A stretch of 64,000 nt of DNA, from assembly GCF_029870285.1 (NCBI RefSeq), contig NZ_JACSYA010000008.1, positions 62,001-126,000 on the forward strand, written 5' to 3'. Made by a program: the position numbers and the translations under genes. A model generated the notes under the pieces. It had not been told where the DNA came from. It saw nothing but the letters and a program-made list of their open reading frames with translations, and ran no database searches. This document shows positions 35,570 to 48,157 of the stretch, piece after piece. This DNA is from Delftia sp. PS-11 (GTDB lineage Bacteria > Pseudomonadota > Gammaproteobacteria > Burkholderiales > Burkholderiaceae_C). Each line of letters starts with the position of its first letter. The first letter of the stretch is position 1.

Positions 35570-36385
35570 TCAGCGGCCGCGCAGCGCGCCCAGCACCTGG
35601 GCCAGCGTGTCCGCGCCGGGGAACAGCCAGTCGGCCATCGCACCGAGTGCCACGGCACAGACCAGGGCGCCCAGCATGGGTTTCCAGCTCAGGCGCAGGG
35701 CCACGAGCAGCCAGCCCTCGCGCTCGACGACATACAGCGTGCGCGCCATCAGCAGCGCAAACGCCACCTCCACCGCAACCGCCAGGAACAGATCGGCACC
35801 AAAGACCAGCCATAACAGGGAGCCGGCGCCGGTGACGATCAGCAGCAGCGCGGCAAACAGCAGCAGCACTGGCACCACCACCACGGCCCCCTCGTCCAGC
35901 CCGTCCAGATCCGGCAGGCCCACGCCATCACAGGCCTGGGCTGCGGTCTCAGCCAGCCCGGCGCCGTCCGTCCAGGCGCCATCGAGATCGCAGGCGCTCT
36001 GTCCGCTGGCGGGCGCAGGCGTTGGCACCGCCGCCTGAGCGGCCTGCGGGGACGCATTGCATGACGGCGCAGGTGCATCCACCGGCACATCCCAATCGCG
36101 GCGCAGCATGCATCCGGCCCACAGGCGCACCAGAAGCAGGTACAGCAGGTAGCCGCAGGCCAGCGCCACCCCGTAGCGCAGCGCCATGCTGCGCACGCCC
36201 ATGTGCAGCAGCGCCATGCTCAGCAGCGCCATGCAGGCCAGCCCCAGGCCCGCCGTCAGCAGCGCATGCAGGCGCAGCCAGTGACGTTGCTGCAGGCGGC
36301 GGCGCATGCGGTCTTCCTGCGCCAGCAGGACGCGCGTCCATGACGCGCCAGGCTGGCGCTGCGTGCGCCGGTGCTCCCCGGTCAT
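35570..36385 (-). CDS. Unknown multi-spanning membrane protein
   Basis: A 271-aa protein I cannot assign to a family. A basic N-terminus (RMRRRLQQRHWLRLHAL) is followed by two membrane helices (about 37-60 and 66-87). Next comes a soluble, acidic, Ala/Pro-containing segment (about 95-160, e.g. GVGLPDLDGLDEG), then three more helices to the C-terminus. ATG at 36385 has AGGAG eight bases upstream. It is the last gene of the coaBC-157 aa-dut run, 31 bp after dut, and convergent with the kinase gene. Presumed inner-membrane location; no function assigned. Confidence 0.72.
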   Translation of the reverse strand: MTGEHRRTQRQPGASWTRVLLAQEDRMRRRLQQRHWLRLHALLTAGLGLACMALLSMALLHMGVRSMALRYGVALACGYLLYLLLVRLWAGCMLRRDWDVPVDAPAPSCNASPQAAQAAVPTPAPASGQSACDLDGAWTDGAGLAETAAQACDGVGLPDLDGLDEGAVVVVPVLLLFAALLLIVTGAGSLLWLVFGADLFLAVAVEVAFALLMARTLYVVEREGWLLVALRLSWKPMLGALVCAVALGAMADWLFPGADTLAQVLGALRGR

Positions 36386-36416
36386 TCAGGCTGCTCCTGG
36401 TGGCGGGCCGCAGGCA

Positions 36417-36866
36417 CTACTGCTTGCCGGTCGAGCCGTAGCCGCCCGCGCCACGCTCGGAGACAGCCTCGAACTCATCGACGATGTTGAAGCCCGCCTG
36501 CACCACCGGCACGATGACCAGTTGGGCCAGGCGGTCCATGGGCTGCAGCGTGAAGGCCGTGGCCGAGCGGTTCCAGGCGCTGACCATGAGCTGGCCCTGG
36601 TAATCGCTGTCGATCAGGCCTACCAGGTTGCCCAGCACGATGCCGTGCTTGTGGCCCATGCCGGAGCGCGGCAGGATCATGGCAGCATAGCCAGGGTCCT
36701 TGATGTACATGGCCATGCCCGTGGGCACCAGTTGCCACTGGCCGGGTTCGAGCGTCAGCGGCGCATCGATGCAGGCGCGCAGGTCCAGTCCGGCACTGCC
36801 CGGCGTGGCGTAGGCGGGCATGTTCTCGCGCAGGCGCGCGTCAAGGATCTTGATATCGACATTCAT
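36417..36866 (-). CDS. dut: Deoxyuridine 5'-triphosphate nucleotidohydrolase
   Basis: A 149-aa trimeric dUTPase that hydrolyses dUTP to dUMP and pyrophosphate, keeping uracil out of DNA and feeding thymidylate synthesis. All five motifs are present: [10 protein letters not shown] (1), [15 protein letters not shown] (2), [17 protein letters not shown] (3), [11 protein letters not shown] (4) and the flexible C-terminal [12 protein letters not shown] (5). ATG at 36866 begins [11 protein letters not shown], the usual start. It lies downstream of coaBC as in many proteobacteria, with one unknown gene between. Confidence 0.97.
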   Translation of the reverse strand: MNVDIKILDARLRENMPAYATPGSAGLDLRACIDAPLTLEPGQWQLVPTGMAMYIKDPGYAAMILPRSGMGHKHGIVLGNLVGLIDSDYQGQLMVSAWNRSATAFTLQPMDRLAQLVIVPVVQAGFNIVDEFEAVSERGAGGYGSTGKQ

Positions 36867-36938
36867 GGGATACAACCTGGGGAGCGCCTTGCGGCAGGCT
36901 CCCGTCAAAAAGCAAAGCGCGCATTGTGCCCCGCCGCG

Positions 36939-37412
36939 TCACCGCGAAGCGTGCAGCCCGGAGCGAAAGCCTTTGAAGATGGCATGGACGACGGTCAGCA
37001 GCAGGATGAGGGCGCCGACGCCGGGAATCAGCGCCGACAGGAGCATGCCGGCTGCAATCCCCAGCACGGACCCCGGACCCAGCCTGAATCCCGGCTTTCT
37101 GCCGGCCTTGGTTCGCGCCTTTGCGCCAGCCTTGGCAGCCGAGGCACGTGCCGCAGGCTCGCGCGCAGCGGAGGCAGGAGCCTGTTGCGCTGCAGCACGC
37201 GCTTTGCCTGCTGCGGCCAGCACCTGCTCGCGCACACGCCCGGCCACAGACTGCGCCTGCGCGCCCGGCGTGGCCATGGCATCGGTGAAGTCGCCAGGGC
37301 CCTGCCCCGTCCAGCCGGATGCCGAGCGGTACAGGGGGCTGGCGCGCAGCAGCTCATCCACATAGCGCACATAGTCGCCATGGCGGGGGCCTTCGTAGGA
37401 GGTATGGGGCAT
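36939..37412 (-). CDS. Unknown 157-aa protein between coaBC and dut
   Basis: Not recognised. The N-terminal third is polar (SYEGPRHGDYVRYVDELLRA). The middle is a low-complexity Ala/Arg/Lys region of about 70 residues, and the C-terminus has one long hydrophobic stretch (GIAAGMLLSALIPGVGALIL and following residues, about 120-143) with a short basic tail. A membrane-anchored protein with a basic linker is the likely form. ATG at 37412 with GGAG upstream; the coaBC stop is 32 bp before it. Conserved placement with dut and coaBC would be worth testing. Confidence 0.65.
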   Translation of the reverse strand: MPHTSYEGPRHGDYVRYVDELLRASPLYRSASGWTGQGPGDFTDAMATPGAQAQSVAGRVREQVLAAAGKARAAAQQAPASAAREPAARASAAKAGAKARTKAGRKPGFRLGPGSVLGIAAGMLLSALIPGVGALILLLTVVHAIFKGFRSGLHASR

Positions 37413-37414
37413 GA

Positions 37415-40588
<3,174 letters not shown>

Positions 40589-40625
40589 CCCCACAGCCCG
40601 ATCCATCTCCCAAGGAATACCCACC

Positions 40626-41483
40626 ATGCAACTGTGCGGCTTCGATGTCGGCCTCGACCGGCGCTTCTTCCTCATTGCGGGCCCCTGCGTCGTCGAGTCC
40701 GAACAGCTGCAGATGGATGTAGCGGGTCATCTCAAGGAGGTGACGGCATCCCTGGGCATCCCCTTCATCTTCAAGAGCAGCTACGACAAGGCCAACCGCA
40801 GCTCGGGCGCGAGCTTTCGGGGCCCGGGCATGGAAAAGGGCCTGGAGATCCTGGCGAAGGTGAAAAAGGAGCTGCAGGTTCCCATCCTGACCGATGTGCA
40901 CTCCGAGGCCGAGATCCCGGCCGTGGCGCAGGTGGTGGACGTCCTGCAGACGCCCGCCTTCCTGTGCCGCCAGACCGACTTCATCCGGGCAGTCGCCCAG
41001 TCGGGGCTGCCGGTGAACATCAAGAAGGGCCAGTTCCTGGCGCCCCATGACATGAAGCATGTCATCGACAAGGCCCGGGTCGCCGCCCGCGAGGCAGGCC
41101 TGTCCGAAGACCGCTTCATGGCCTGCGAGCGCGGCGCCAGCTTCGGCTACAACAATCTGGTGTCGGACATGCGCAGCCTGTCCATCATGCGCGAGACAGG
41201 CGCGCCTGTGGTGTTCGATGCCACGCACAGCGTGCAGCTGCCCGGCGGCAACGGCACCAGCAGCGGCGGCATGCGCGAGATGGTGCCGGTCCTGTCGCGT
41301 GCGGCCGTGGCCGTGGGCGTGGCGGGCCTGTTCATGGAAACCCATCCCAACCCGCCCTGCGCCCTCAGCGACGGCCCCAACGCCGTGCCGCTCAAGCACA
41401 TGAAGGCACTGCTCGAAACGCTGGTTGCGCTCGACGGCGTGACCAAGAAAAACGGCTTCCTCGAAAACGACTTCGGAGTCTGA
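40626..41483 (+). CDS. kdsA: 3-deoxy-8-phosphooctulonate (KDO-8-P) synthase, metal-dependent type
   Basis: A 285-aa TIM-barrel enzyme that condenses PEP with arabinose 5-phosphate for the lipopolysaccharide inner core. It has [15 protein letters not shown] near the N-terminus, [31 protein letters not shown] and [14 protein letters not shown]. The Cys of GPCVVES stands where E. coli KdsA has a catalytic Asn, so this belongs to the class needing a divalent metal, with the Cys plus downstream His, Glu and Asp as ligands. The ATG follows AAGGAATACCCACC, 37 bp after pyrG. Confidence 0.95.
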   Translation: MQLCGFDVGLDRRFFLIAGPCVVESEQLQMDVAGHLKEVTASLGIPFIFKSSYDKANRSSGASFRGPGMEKGLEILAKVKKELQVPILTDVHSEAEIPAVAQVVDVLQTPAFLCRQTDFIRAVAQSGLPVNIKKGQFLAPHDMKHVIDKARVAAREAGLSEDRFMACERGASFGYNNLVSDMRSLSIMRETGAPVVFDATHSVQLPGGNGTSSGGMREMVPVLSRAAVAVGVAGLFMETHPNPPCALSDGPNAVPLKHMKALLETLVALDGVTKKNGFLENDFGV

Positions 41484-41487
41484 TCCC

Positions 41488-41778
41488 ATGGCCTGCGGCT
41501 ACATCATCGCATCCGTCACCGTCACCCGGCCAGAGCAGTACGAGGAGTACCGCAAATGGAGCACCGAGGCCATCAACACGCACGGAGCAGAAGTCTGCGT
41601 GCGCGGCGGCAAGGTCGAAGTGCTGGAAGGCGACTGGAACCCGGGCCGCACCGTCGTGCTCAAATTCCCCAGCTTCGAGGCAGCCAGGGCCTTCCACGAC
41701 ACGCCGGAGTACCGCAAGGCGCGCCAGGTCCGCGAAGGCGCGGCCATCATGCGCATGGTCTGCGTGGAGGGGGTCTGA
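41488..41778 (+). CDS. DUF1330 protein
   Basis: A 96-aa dimeric alpha-beta-barrel-like protein: ACGYIIASVTVTRPEQYEEY at the start, then VEVLEGDWNPGRTVVLKFPS and AARAFHDTPEYRKARQVREG. These are the DUF1330 hallmarks. No activity is established for the family. It starts 4 bp after the kdsA stop with its ribosome site (CGGAG) inside kdsA, so the two are tightly linked; this order before eno recurs in related betaproteobacteria as far as I recall. Confidence 0.92.
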   Translation: MACGYIIASVTVTRPEQYEEYRKWSTEAINTHGAEVCVRGGKVEVLEGDWNPGRTVVLKFPSFEAARAFHDTPEYRKARQVREGAAIMRMVCVEGV

Positions 41779-41846
41779 CTTCCCCCCGGATTTGCCGTCA
41801 AGAGCGCGGCGCATACAAAGCCATCCACCCAATTTGTGCACAATAG

Positions 41847-43298
<1,452 letters not shown>

Positions 43299-43307
43299 AG
43301 CGCGACC

Positions 43308-43341
43308 GGCTTGCAGGCCCTCAGGACCTGCAAGCCTTTTT
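43308..43341 (+). terminator. Intrinsic terminator between eno and ftsB
   Basis: GGCTTGCAGG and CCTGCAAGCC form a perfect 10-bp stem with a 9-base loop, followed by TTTTT. It starts 9 bp after the eno stop and ends 13 bp before the ftsB ATG. Confidence 0.87.
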
Positions 43342-43354
43342 GCCCCTGCCCCGT

Positions 43355-43633
43355 ATGGTCAACCGCATCGTCCCGCTCGTCTTGCTCGTCTTGCTCGCCG
43401 CCGTGCATGCACGGCTGTGGCTGGGCCATGGCAGCGTGGCCTATGTCAATGAGCTGCGCCAGCAGATCCACGCGCAGAACGCAGCCAACGCCGTGGAAAA
43501 AGCCGAAAACGACCGCCTGGCCTCCGAGGTCAACGACCTCAAGGACGGCTTGGCCATGGTCGAGGAAAAAGCGCGCAGCGAGCTGGGCATGGTCAAGCCC
43601 AACGAAATCTTCGTGCAAATCCTCAAGCGTTGA
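43355..43633 (+). CDS. ftsB: Cell division protein FtsB
   Basis: A 92-aa bitopic membrane protein of the divisome. A short cytoplasmic start precedes one membrane helix (VPLVLLVLLAAVHARLWLGH). A periplasmic leucine-zipper coiled coil (VNELRQQIHAQNAANAVEKA to about residue 70) then leads to a C-terminal stretch EKARSELGMVKPNEIFVQIL that contacts FtsQ. It forms FtsQ-FtsB-FtsL, which activates septal peptidoglycan synthesis. ATG at 43355. Linkage to eno is standard in beta- and gammaproteobacteria. Here it lies between two strong terminators, and there is no clear ribosome site before the ATG. Confidence 0.94.
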   Translation: MVNRIVPLVLLVLLAAVHARLWLGHGSVAYVNELRQQIHAQNAANAVEKAENDRLASEVNDLKDGLAMVEEKARSELGMVKPNEIFVQILKR

Positions 43634-43651
43634 CCTGCGCCGCGCAACGGC

Positions 43652-43690
43652 AAAGAAAAAGGCTGGCACTATCTGCCAGCCTTTTTCTTT
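43652..43690 (+). terminator. Long perfect terminator after ftsB
   Basis: A 17-bp perfect stem (arms 43652-43668 and 43674-43690, GGCTGGCA core) with a 5-base loop. A and T tracts inside the stem make it work in either direction. It lies 18 bp past the ftsB stop and directly before the next gene. Confidence 0.88.
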
Positions 43691-43707
43691 GCCTGCCCAT
43701 TTGCCTC

Positions 43708-44187
43708 ATGCACGCCACAGCCCCTCCCGATGCCATCACCCTGCTGGGTGCCCCTGCCACGCTGGCACGCTCCATGGCGCACGCACTGCGCCAGGCCTGG
43801 CTGGACCAGGGCCACGGCGCCGGCTGGCAATGCCTGGCACCCGAAATGCAGGACCCTCTGCCACCGGCTGCGGACATCTATCTGCTGGGACTGGACTGGC
43901 AGGCCCTGCAGGAGACTGAGACCGCAGCCGCAGCGCAGCATCAATACTGGCGCGAACGCCTGCACAGCGAGGGACGCGGCTATGTCGTTCTGTACGGAAG
44001 CCCTGCGCGCCAGTGGCAGCAGCTGGCCCAATCGCTCATGGCGCGCCAGCCGCAGGCAGACTGGTCATGGCTGCCGGCAGGAGAGCCGGCACGCCAGGGC
44101 GGCAGGCTGCGCCCCTGGGGATGCGAGCAATGCAGCGACCCCGACTGCGAACGCCGGCTGTTCGATGCGCTGCGCGGGCACACCTGA
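43708..44187 (+). CDS. Unknown 159-aa cytosolic protein with Cys cluster
   Basis: Not recognised. The product begins MHATAPPDAITLLGAPATLA, has a sheet/helix pattern (ADIYLLGLDWQAL, YVVLYGSPARQWQQLAQSL) that could be a small Rossmann-like fold, and ends with a cysteine cluster WGCEQCSDPDCERRLFDAL that may bind metal. ATG at 43708 lies 17 bp after the ftsB terminator, so its promoter is unclear. The codon pattern is like that of the neighbours. It is convergent with hslO at a 17-bp distance. Confidence 0.68.
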   Translation: MHATAPPDAITLLGAPATLARSMAHALRQAWLDQGHGAGWQCLAPEMQDPLPPAADIYLLGLDWQALQETETAAAAQHQYWRERLHSEGRGYVVLYGSPARQWQQLAQSLMARQPQADWSWLPAGEPARQGGRLRPWGCEQCSDPDCERRLFDALRGHT

Positions 44188-44204
44188 ACGCCGGCGCCAG
44201 CCGT

Positions 44205-45197
44205 TTACTGCACGGCCGACGAGCTGGGCGGCAGCTTATCCGCCTCAGTGAAGAGCCGCGCCGCGTCGATGGGATCGAACACATACTGCTGCCCGCAGAA
44301 ATCGCAGCCCACCTCGATGCTGCCGCGCTCCGCAATGATGTCCTCGATCTCCGCCGCCCCCAGCGAGGTCAGCATGGAGGCCACCCGGGCCCGGCTGCAG
44401 GTGCAGGCAAAGCGGGGGCTTTCCTCGTCCTGCTGGGGCACGAAGCGCATCAGCTTCTCTTCCCAGAAAAGGCGCCGCAAAATGGTTTCCACATCCAGAG
44501 TCAGCAGCTCGTCGCGCGTGAGGCTGGCCGCCAGCGTGGCAATGCGGTTGTAGTCTTCGTTGAGGCCGATGGCGTCGTGCTGCGCGCTTTCGCTTTCGGT
44601 GGCCGCCGCCAGGTTGGCTTCGCCCTTGACCGGCATGCGCTGGATCATGAGACCGGCCGCCACCTGGTCATCGGCAGCCAGCACCAGCACTGTGTCCAGC
44701 TGCTCGGACTGCAGCATGTAGTGCTGCAGCACATCCGACATCTTCTGGAAGCGCCGGCCCTGTGCATCCTGCAGCGGCACCACGCCCTGATAGGGCTGCT
44801 GGCCGGGCTGGCGGTCCTTGGGGTCCAGCGTGATGGCGCAGCGTCCGCCCCCGCGGACGTTGAGCAGCGGCTCCAGCGAGGCCCCGTCAGCGACTTCACC
44901 CACCAGAGAGGCTGTGGCACGCAGGCTCAGGTCGGACTGCACCTCGGCCACCGCCAGCTTGACAGGCCCATCGCCCATGACCTGAAAGACCAGGGCGCCG
45001 TTGAACTTGATGTTCGATTGCATCAGCACGCCGGCAGCCGCCATCTCGCCGAGCAGCTCGCGCACGGCCACCGGGTAGGCGCCGGTTTCGCTGTTGTCCG
45101 CACGCCGGCGCAGGATTTCCTGCCAGGCGTCCGTGAGCCGGACGATGGAGCCGCGCACGGGCTGGCCCTCGAAGATGAATTTATGCAGTTCAGACAC
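44205..45197 (-). CDS. hslO: Redox-regulated chaperone Hsp33
   Basis: A 330-aa holdase activated by oxidation (E. coli 292 aa; extra length lies in internal loops). The N-terminal substrate domain has LHKFIFEGQPVRGSIVRLTD. The C-terminal redox switch holds four zinc-binding cysteines: a CxC in RFACTCSRARVASML and CxxC in EVGCDFCGQQYVFD. A GTG at 45197 is the best start because homology (SELHKF) begins there; the ORF extends to 45275 without support. It is 37 bp downstream of the gamma-carbonic-anhydrase-like gene on the same strand and fits the peroxide-defence theme of the window. Confidence 0.93.
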   Translation of the reverse strand: MSELHKFIFEGQPVRGSIVRLTDAWQEILRRRADNSETGAYPVAVRELLGEMAAAGVLMQSNIKFNGALVFQVMGDGPVKLAVAEVQSDLSLRATASLVGEVADGASLEPLLNVRGGGRCAITLDPKDRQPGQQPYQGVVPLQDAQGRRFQKMSDVLQHYMLQSEQLDTVLVLAADDQVAAGLMIQRMPVKGEANLAAATESESAQHDAIGLNEDYNRIATLAASLTRDELLTLDVETILRRLFWEEKLMRFVPQQDEESPRFACTCSRARVASMLTSLGAAEIEDIIAERGSIEVGCDFCGQQYVFDPIDAARLFTEADKLPPSSSAVQ

Positions 45198-45234
45198 GCT
45201 GATGGTTTTCCGTAAAAAGAATGCCGGACCGTAT

Positions 45235-45759
45235 TCAGCCCAGCTTGCGCAGGCCGGTCTTGAACCGGCGCGCATTGTCGATATAGTGCGCGGCGCTGCG
45301 GCGCAGGCCTTCGATCTGCTCCGGCGTCAGCTGGCGCACGGCCTTGGCCGGACTGCCGATGATCATCGAGCCATCGGGGAACTCCTTGCCTTCGGTCACA
45401 AGGGCGCCAGCGCCAACCAGGCAGTTGCGGCCGATTTTTGCGCCATTGAGCACCACGGCGCCGATGCCGATCAGCGACTCGTCGCCAATCGTGCAGCCAT
45501 GCAGCATGACCTGATGGCCCACGGTCACATGGCGGCCCACGACCAGCGGCTTGCCCAGATCCGCATGCAGCACGCTGGCGTCCTGGATGTTGCTGCCCTC
45601 GCCGACCGTGATGCTTTCGCAATCGCCACGCACCACGGCGCCGAACCAGATGCTGGCATCCTCGGCGAGCCGCACATTGCCCATCACCTGGGCGCTGTCG
45701 GCCACCCAGGCCGACGCCGCCACCTCGGGGGCCACTCCATCCAGTTCATAAATCGCCAT
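45235..45759 (-). CDS. Gamma-carbonic-anhydrase-like hexapeptide-repeat protein
   Basis: A 174-aa left-handed beta-helix protein of the YrdA/PaaY group. Imperfect hexapeptide repeats run from about residue 15 to 125 ([20 protein letters not shown], then [17 protein letters not shown]). Three His correspond to the metal site: one in SVLHADLG and two in [16 protein letters not shown]. The C-terminal helix follows. Some family members are thioesterases or inactive as carbonic anhydrase, so the reaction is open. ATG at 45759; divergent from the DUF455 gene with 52 bp between. Confidence 0.9.
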   Translation of the reverse strand: MAIYELDGVAPEVAASAWVADSAQVMGNVRLAEDASIWFGAVVRGDCESITVGEGSNIQDASVLHADLGKPLVVGRHVTVGHQVMLHGCTIGDESLIGIGAVVLNGAKIGRNCLVGAGALVTEGKEFPDGSMIIGSPAKAVRQLTPEQIEGLRRSAAHYIDNARRFKTGLRKLG

Positions 45760-45811
45760 GGGTTCGTCTCCGTCAATAGTTGTCGATGGCAGGAAACCTA
45801 GAATTGTAGGG

Positions 45812-46618
45812 ATGGAGTTACGTCACCGCGCCCTTGAGGTCTTGTGCCTCTCGGACCCCGAAGAAAAGGCAGCCGCCACGCTTGACATGTATGCGCGGCA
45901 GGCTTTGTATTCAATAGCACCGCAGGCACCGGCCCTGCCAGATCCCGCACCGGACCTTCCGGGCCGGCCGCAGCGGCCGGAACTGCGCCACCATACGGCC
46001 GTGGCCAGGCGCTCGCCGGCCACGCCCGAAGGCCGCGCCGTGCTGATCCATGCGATTGCGCACATCGAGTTCAACGCCATCAATCTGGCGCTGGATGCAG
46101 TCTGGCGCTTCGACGGCATGCCAGAGCAGTACTACCACGACTGGCTGCTGGTGGCCGCAGAGGAGGCCAAGCACTTTCGCCTGCTGCGCGCCCACCTGCG
46201 CGAACATCTGGGACACGACTACGGCGATTTTCCGGCACACCAGGGCCTGTGGACCATGTGCGAGAAGACAGCCCACGACGTGGTGGCGCGCATGGCACTG
46301 GTGCCGCGCACGCTGGAAGCGCGCGGGCTGGACGCCACGCCCCAGATACAGCACAAACTGCGCAACACGCGGGCACCCGATGCGCTGGCTGCCGTGGACA
46401 TCCTGGACATCATCCTGCGCGAAGAGGTCGGCCATGTGGCCATTGGCAACCACTGGTACCGCTGGCTGTGCGGGCGGGAGGGTCTGGACCCCGAGACGCA
46501 CTATCTGGCGCTGACCCAGCGCTACGAGGCGCCACGCCTGCGGCCGCCGTTCAACGAACGGGCGCGCCGCGCTGCAGGCTTCAGCGACGCCGAGATAGCA
46601 TGGCTGCAGCAGATATGA
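45812..46618 (+). CDS. DUF455 ferritin-like protein
   Basis: A 268-aa helical protein of DUF455. The likely diiron ligands are seen as Glu/His pairs: [37 protein letters not shown] and [16 protein letters not shown], matching ExxH patterns of ferritin-like oxidases. The N-terminal [13 protein letters not shown] block is also family-typical. Substrate unknown. ATG at 45812 follows TAGG and is the homologous start; the frame to 45758 overlaps the divergent gene's leader. Confidence 0.9.
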   Translation: MELRHRALEVLCLSDPEEKAAATLDMYARQALYSIAPQAPALPDPAPDLPGRPQRPELRHHTAVARRSPATPEGRAVLIHAIAHIEFNAINLALDAVWRFDGMPEQYYHDWLLVAAEEAKHFRLLRAHLREHLGHDYGDFPAHQGLWTMCEKTAHDVVARMALVPRTLEARGLDATPQIQHKLRNTRAPDALAAVDILDIILREEVGHVAIGNHWYRWLCGREGLDPETHYLALTQRYEAPRLRPPFNERARRAAGFSDAEIAWLQQI

Positions 46619-46820
46619 AGCGCGCTCCCTGCCTGACTGGCAGGCGACGCTACGGCACGAATCGCAAACAAGTGTGAACGAACTTTAGGATTGGTCTTAT
46701 TTTGTATCCAACTGATACCAGACCATTCATTAATTTTGCATATCCGATCAGAACATTCCTACAATCCAGACTACTTGTCAGACTGATCCCATACCCGGTG
46801 TTCCACCGCCAGCACGCTCC
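46619..46820. promoter_or_regulatory. AT-rich leader with nested palindrome before the EAL-HDOD pair
   Basis: In an unusually AT-rich stretch, GGTCT (46693-46697) pairs with AGACC (46720-46724), and inside it GTATC (46704-46708) pairs with GATAC (46714-46718). This is a nested dyad about 100 bp before the first start, a candidate operator for the tandem signalling genes. Confidence 0.4.
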
Positions 46821-48098
46821 ATGACCGAATTGCCAGCTTCTACGCCAGCCGATGCATCACCTGCCGTGCCAGGTGCTGCGGATCGGGGCATGATCGCAAG
46901 GCAGGCGATTGTCAATGAAGCGCAGCAGATCATCGGCTATGAGCTGTTCAACCGCTCGCGTGCCTACCCCGACCATACAGCGGCCTCGGATGTGACCCTG
47001 GTATTCACGGCACTATCCCATGCGGGCGAGGAGGATCTGGTCGGCACCAAGCTGATGTTCGTCAACTGCACGCATGAAAGCCTGGCGGGCGGGCATCTGG
47101 AACTGCTCAACCCTGACAAGGTGGTGCTGGAGATCCCTCCCCTGGGACTGGCAGCGCAGCAGGAAGTAGCGGCACGCCTGCCGATACTGCACAACCTGCG
47201 CGAGCGCGGCTTCAACCTGGCCTTCAACCATACGGTGCTGGAGTCGGCCTATGCGGCGTGGCTGCCGCTGGCCGACTACATCAAGTTCGATCTTTCCGTG
47301 CTGGCGCCTGACCACCTGGCCGTGCTGATCAACTATGCAGGGCGCCATACCCGCGCCGAGCTGATCGCAGAGAAGGTGGAGAGTGCGCAGCAGCACGAGC
47401 AGGCCAGCCGGCTGGGTGTGCAGCTGTTCCAGGGATTCTGGTTCGCGCGCCCGACCGTGGTGCGCACCAAGCTGCTGTCGCCGGCGCAGCAAAACGTGGT
47501 GCAGCTGCTCAATCTCGTGCGCCAGCAGGCCAGCACCGACGCCATCGAGGATGTGCTCAAAAAGGATGCCGGCCTGGCTTTCAACCTGATGCGACTGATC
47601 AATTCCGTGGGCTTTGGCGTGCAGCGCGAGATCACCTCGTTTCGCCAGGCCGTGATGCTCATGGGCCTCAAGAAGCTGTTCCGCTGGGCGGCCATGCTGC
47701 TGACGGCATCACGCAACAGCGGCACACCGCCAGCCGTGGGCCAGACTGCCGTGATCCGGGGCCGCCTGATGGAATTGCTGGCCCAGGAGTCGCTGTCAGA
47801 GGAAGACACGGAAATGGCCTTCGTGGTCGGCATCTTCTCGCTGCTCGGCCAGATGCTGCAGTTGCCGCAGGACGTGGCCATGGGACTGATTCCGGTGCCT
47901 GAAGCCGTCTCGGCAGCCGTGCTGCGCCACGAAGGGCAGCTCGGGGAACTGCTGATACTGGCCGAGGCCTGCGAGTCCAGCGATGACGAGGCATTCCACC
48001 GCAGCGCGGGCCTGCTGCAGCTCAGCAGCCAGCAAATCAACTGGGCCCATCTGCAGGCGCTGGCATGGACAGACCAACTGACAGACAGCGCACTGTAA
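46821..48098 (+). CDS. EAL-HDOD signalling protein, copy 1
   Basis: A 425-aa protein. The N-terminal degenerate EAL domain (about 20-215) is followed by an HDOD domain (about 220-410, beginning NVVQLLNLVRQQASTDAIED and including GLAFNLMRLINSVGFG). EAL-type residues are only partly kept: the motif reads YELFNRS instead of EAL, Asn is in MFVNCTHESL, Glu in VVLEIPP, Asp in IKFDLS and Gln in QLFQGFWFARP, but the DDFG loop is replaced by FNHTVLESAYAAW. Catalytic c-di-GMP hydrolysis is therefore unlikely; a YuxH/CdgJ-like regulatory role is the known theme. A paralogue follows 59 bp later. Confidence 0.9.
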   Translation: MTELPASTPADASPAVPGAADRGMIARQAIVNEAQQIIGYELFNRSRAYPDHTAASDVTLVFTALSHAGEEDLVGTKLMFVNCTHESLAGGHLELLNPDKVVLEIPPLGLAAQQEVAARLPILHNLRERGFNLAFNHTVLESAYAAWLPLADYIKFDLSVLAPDHLAVLINYAGRHTRAELIAEKVESAQQHEQASRLGVQLFQGFWFARPTVVRTKLLSPAQQNVVQLLNLVRQQASTDAIEDVLKKDAGLAFNLMRLINSVGFGVQREITSFRQAVMLMGLKKLFRWAAMLLTASRNSGTPPAVGQTAVIRGRLMELLAQESLSEEDTEMAFVVGIFSLLGQMLQLPQDVAMGLIPVPEAVSAAVLRHEGQLGELLILAEACESSDDEAFHRSAGLLQLSSQQINWAHLQALAWTDQLTDSAL

Positions 48099-48157
48099 GT
48101 TCGCAGTAGGATGGCATTCAACGCTGCGATCGGCACTCCATCCTCTTTCGCTCCCAC

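Noticed and set aside
41834..41843. TTGTGCACAA palindrome before eno as a regulator site
   Set aside because: It is only 10 bp, occurs once in the gap, and has no properly spaced promoter hexamers, so chance is the simpler explanation.
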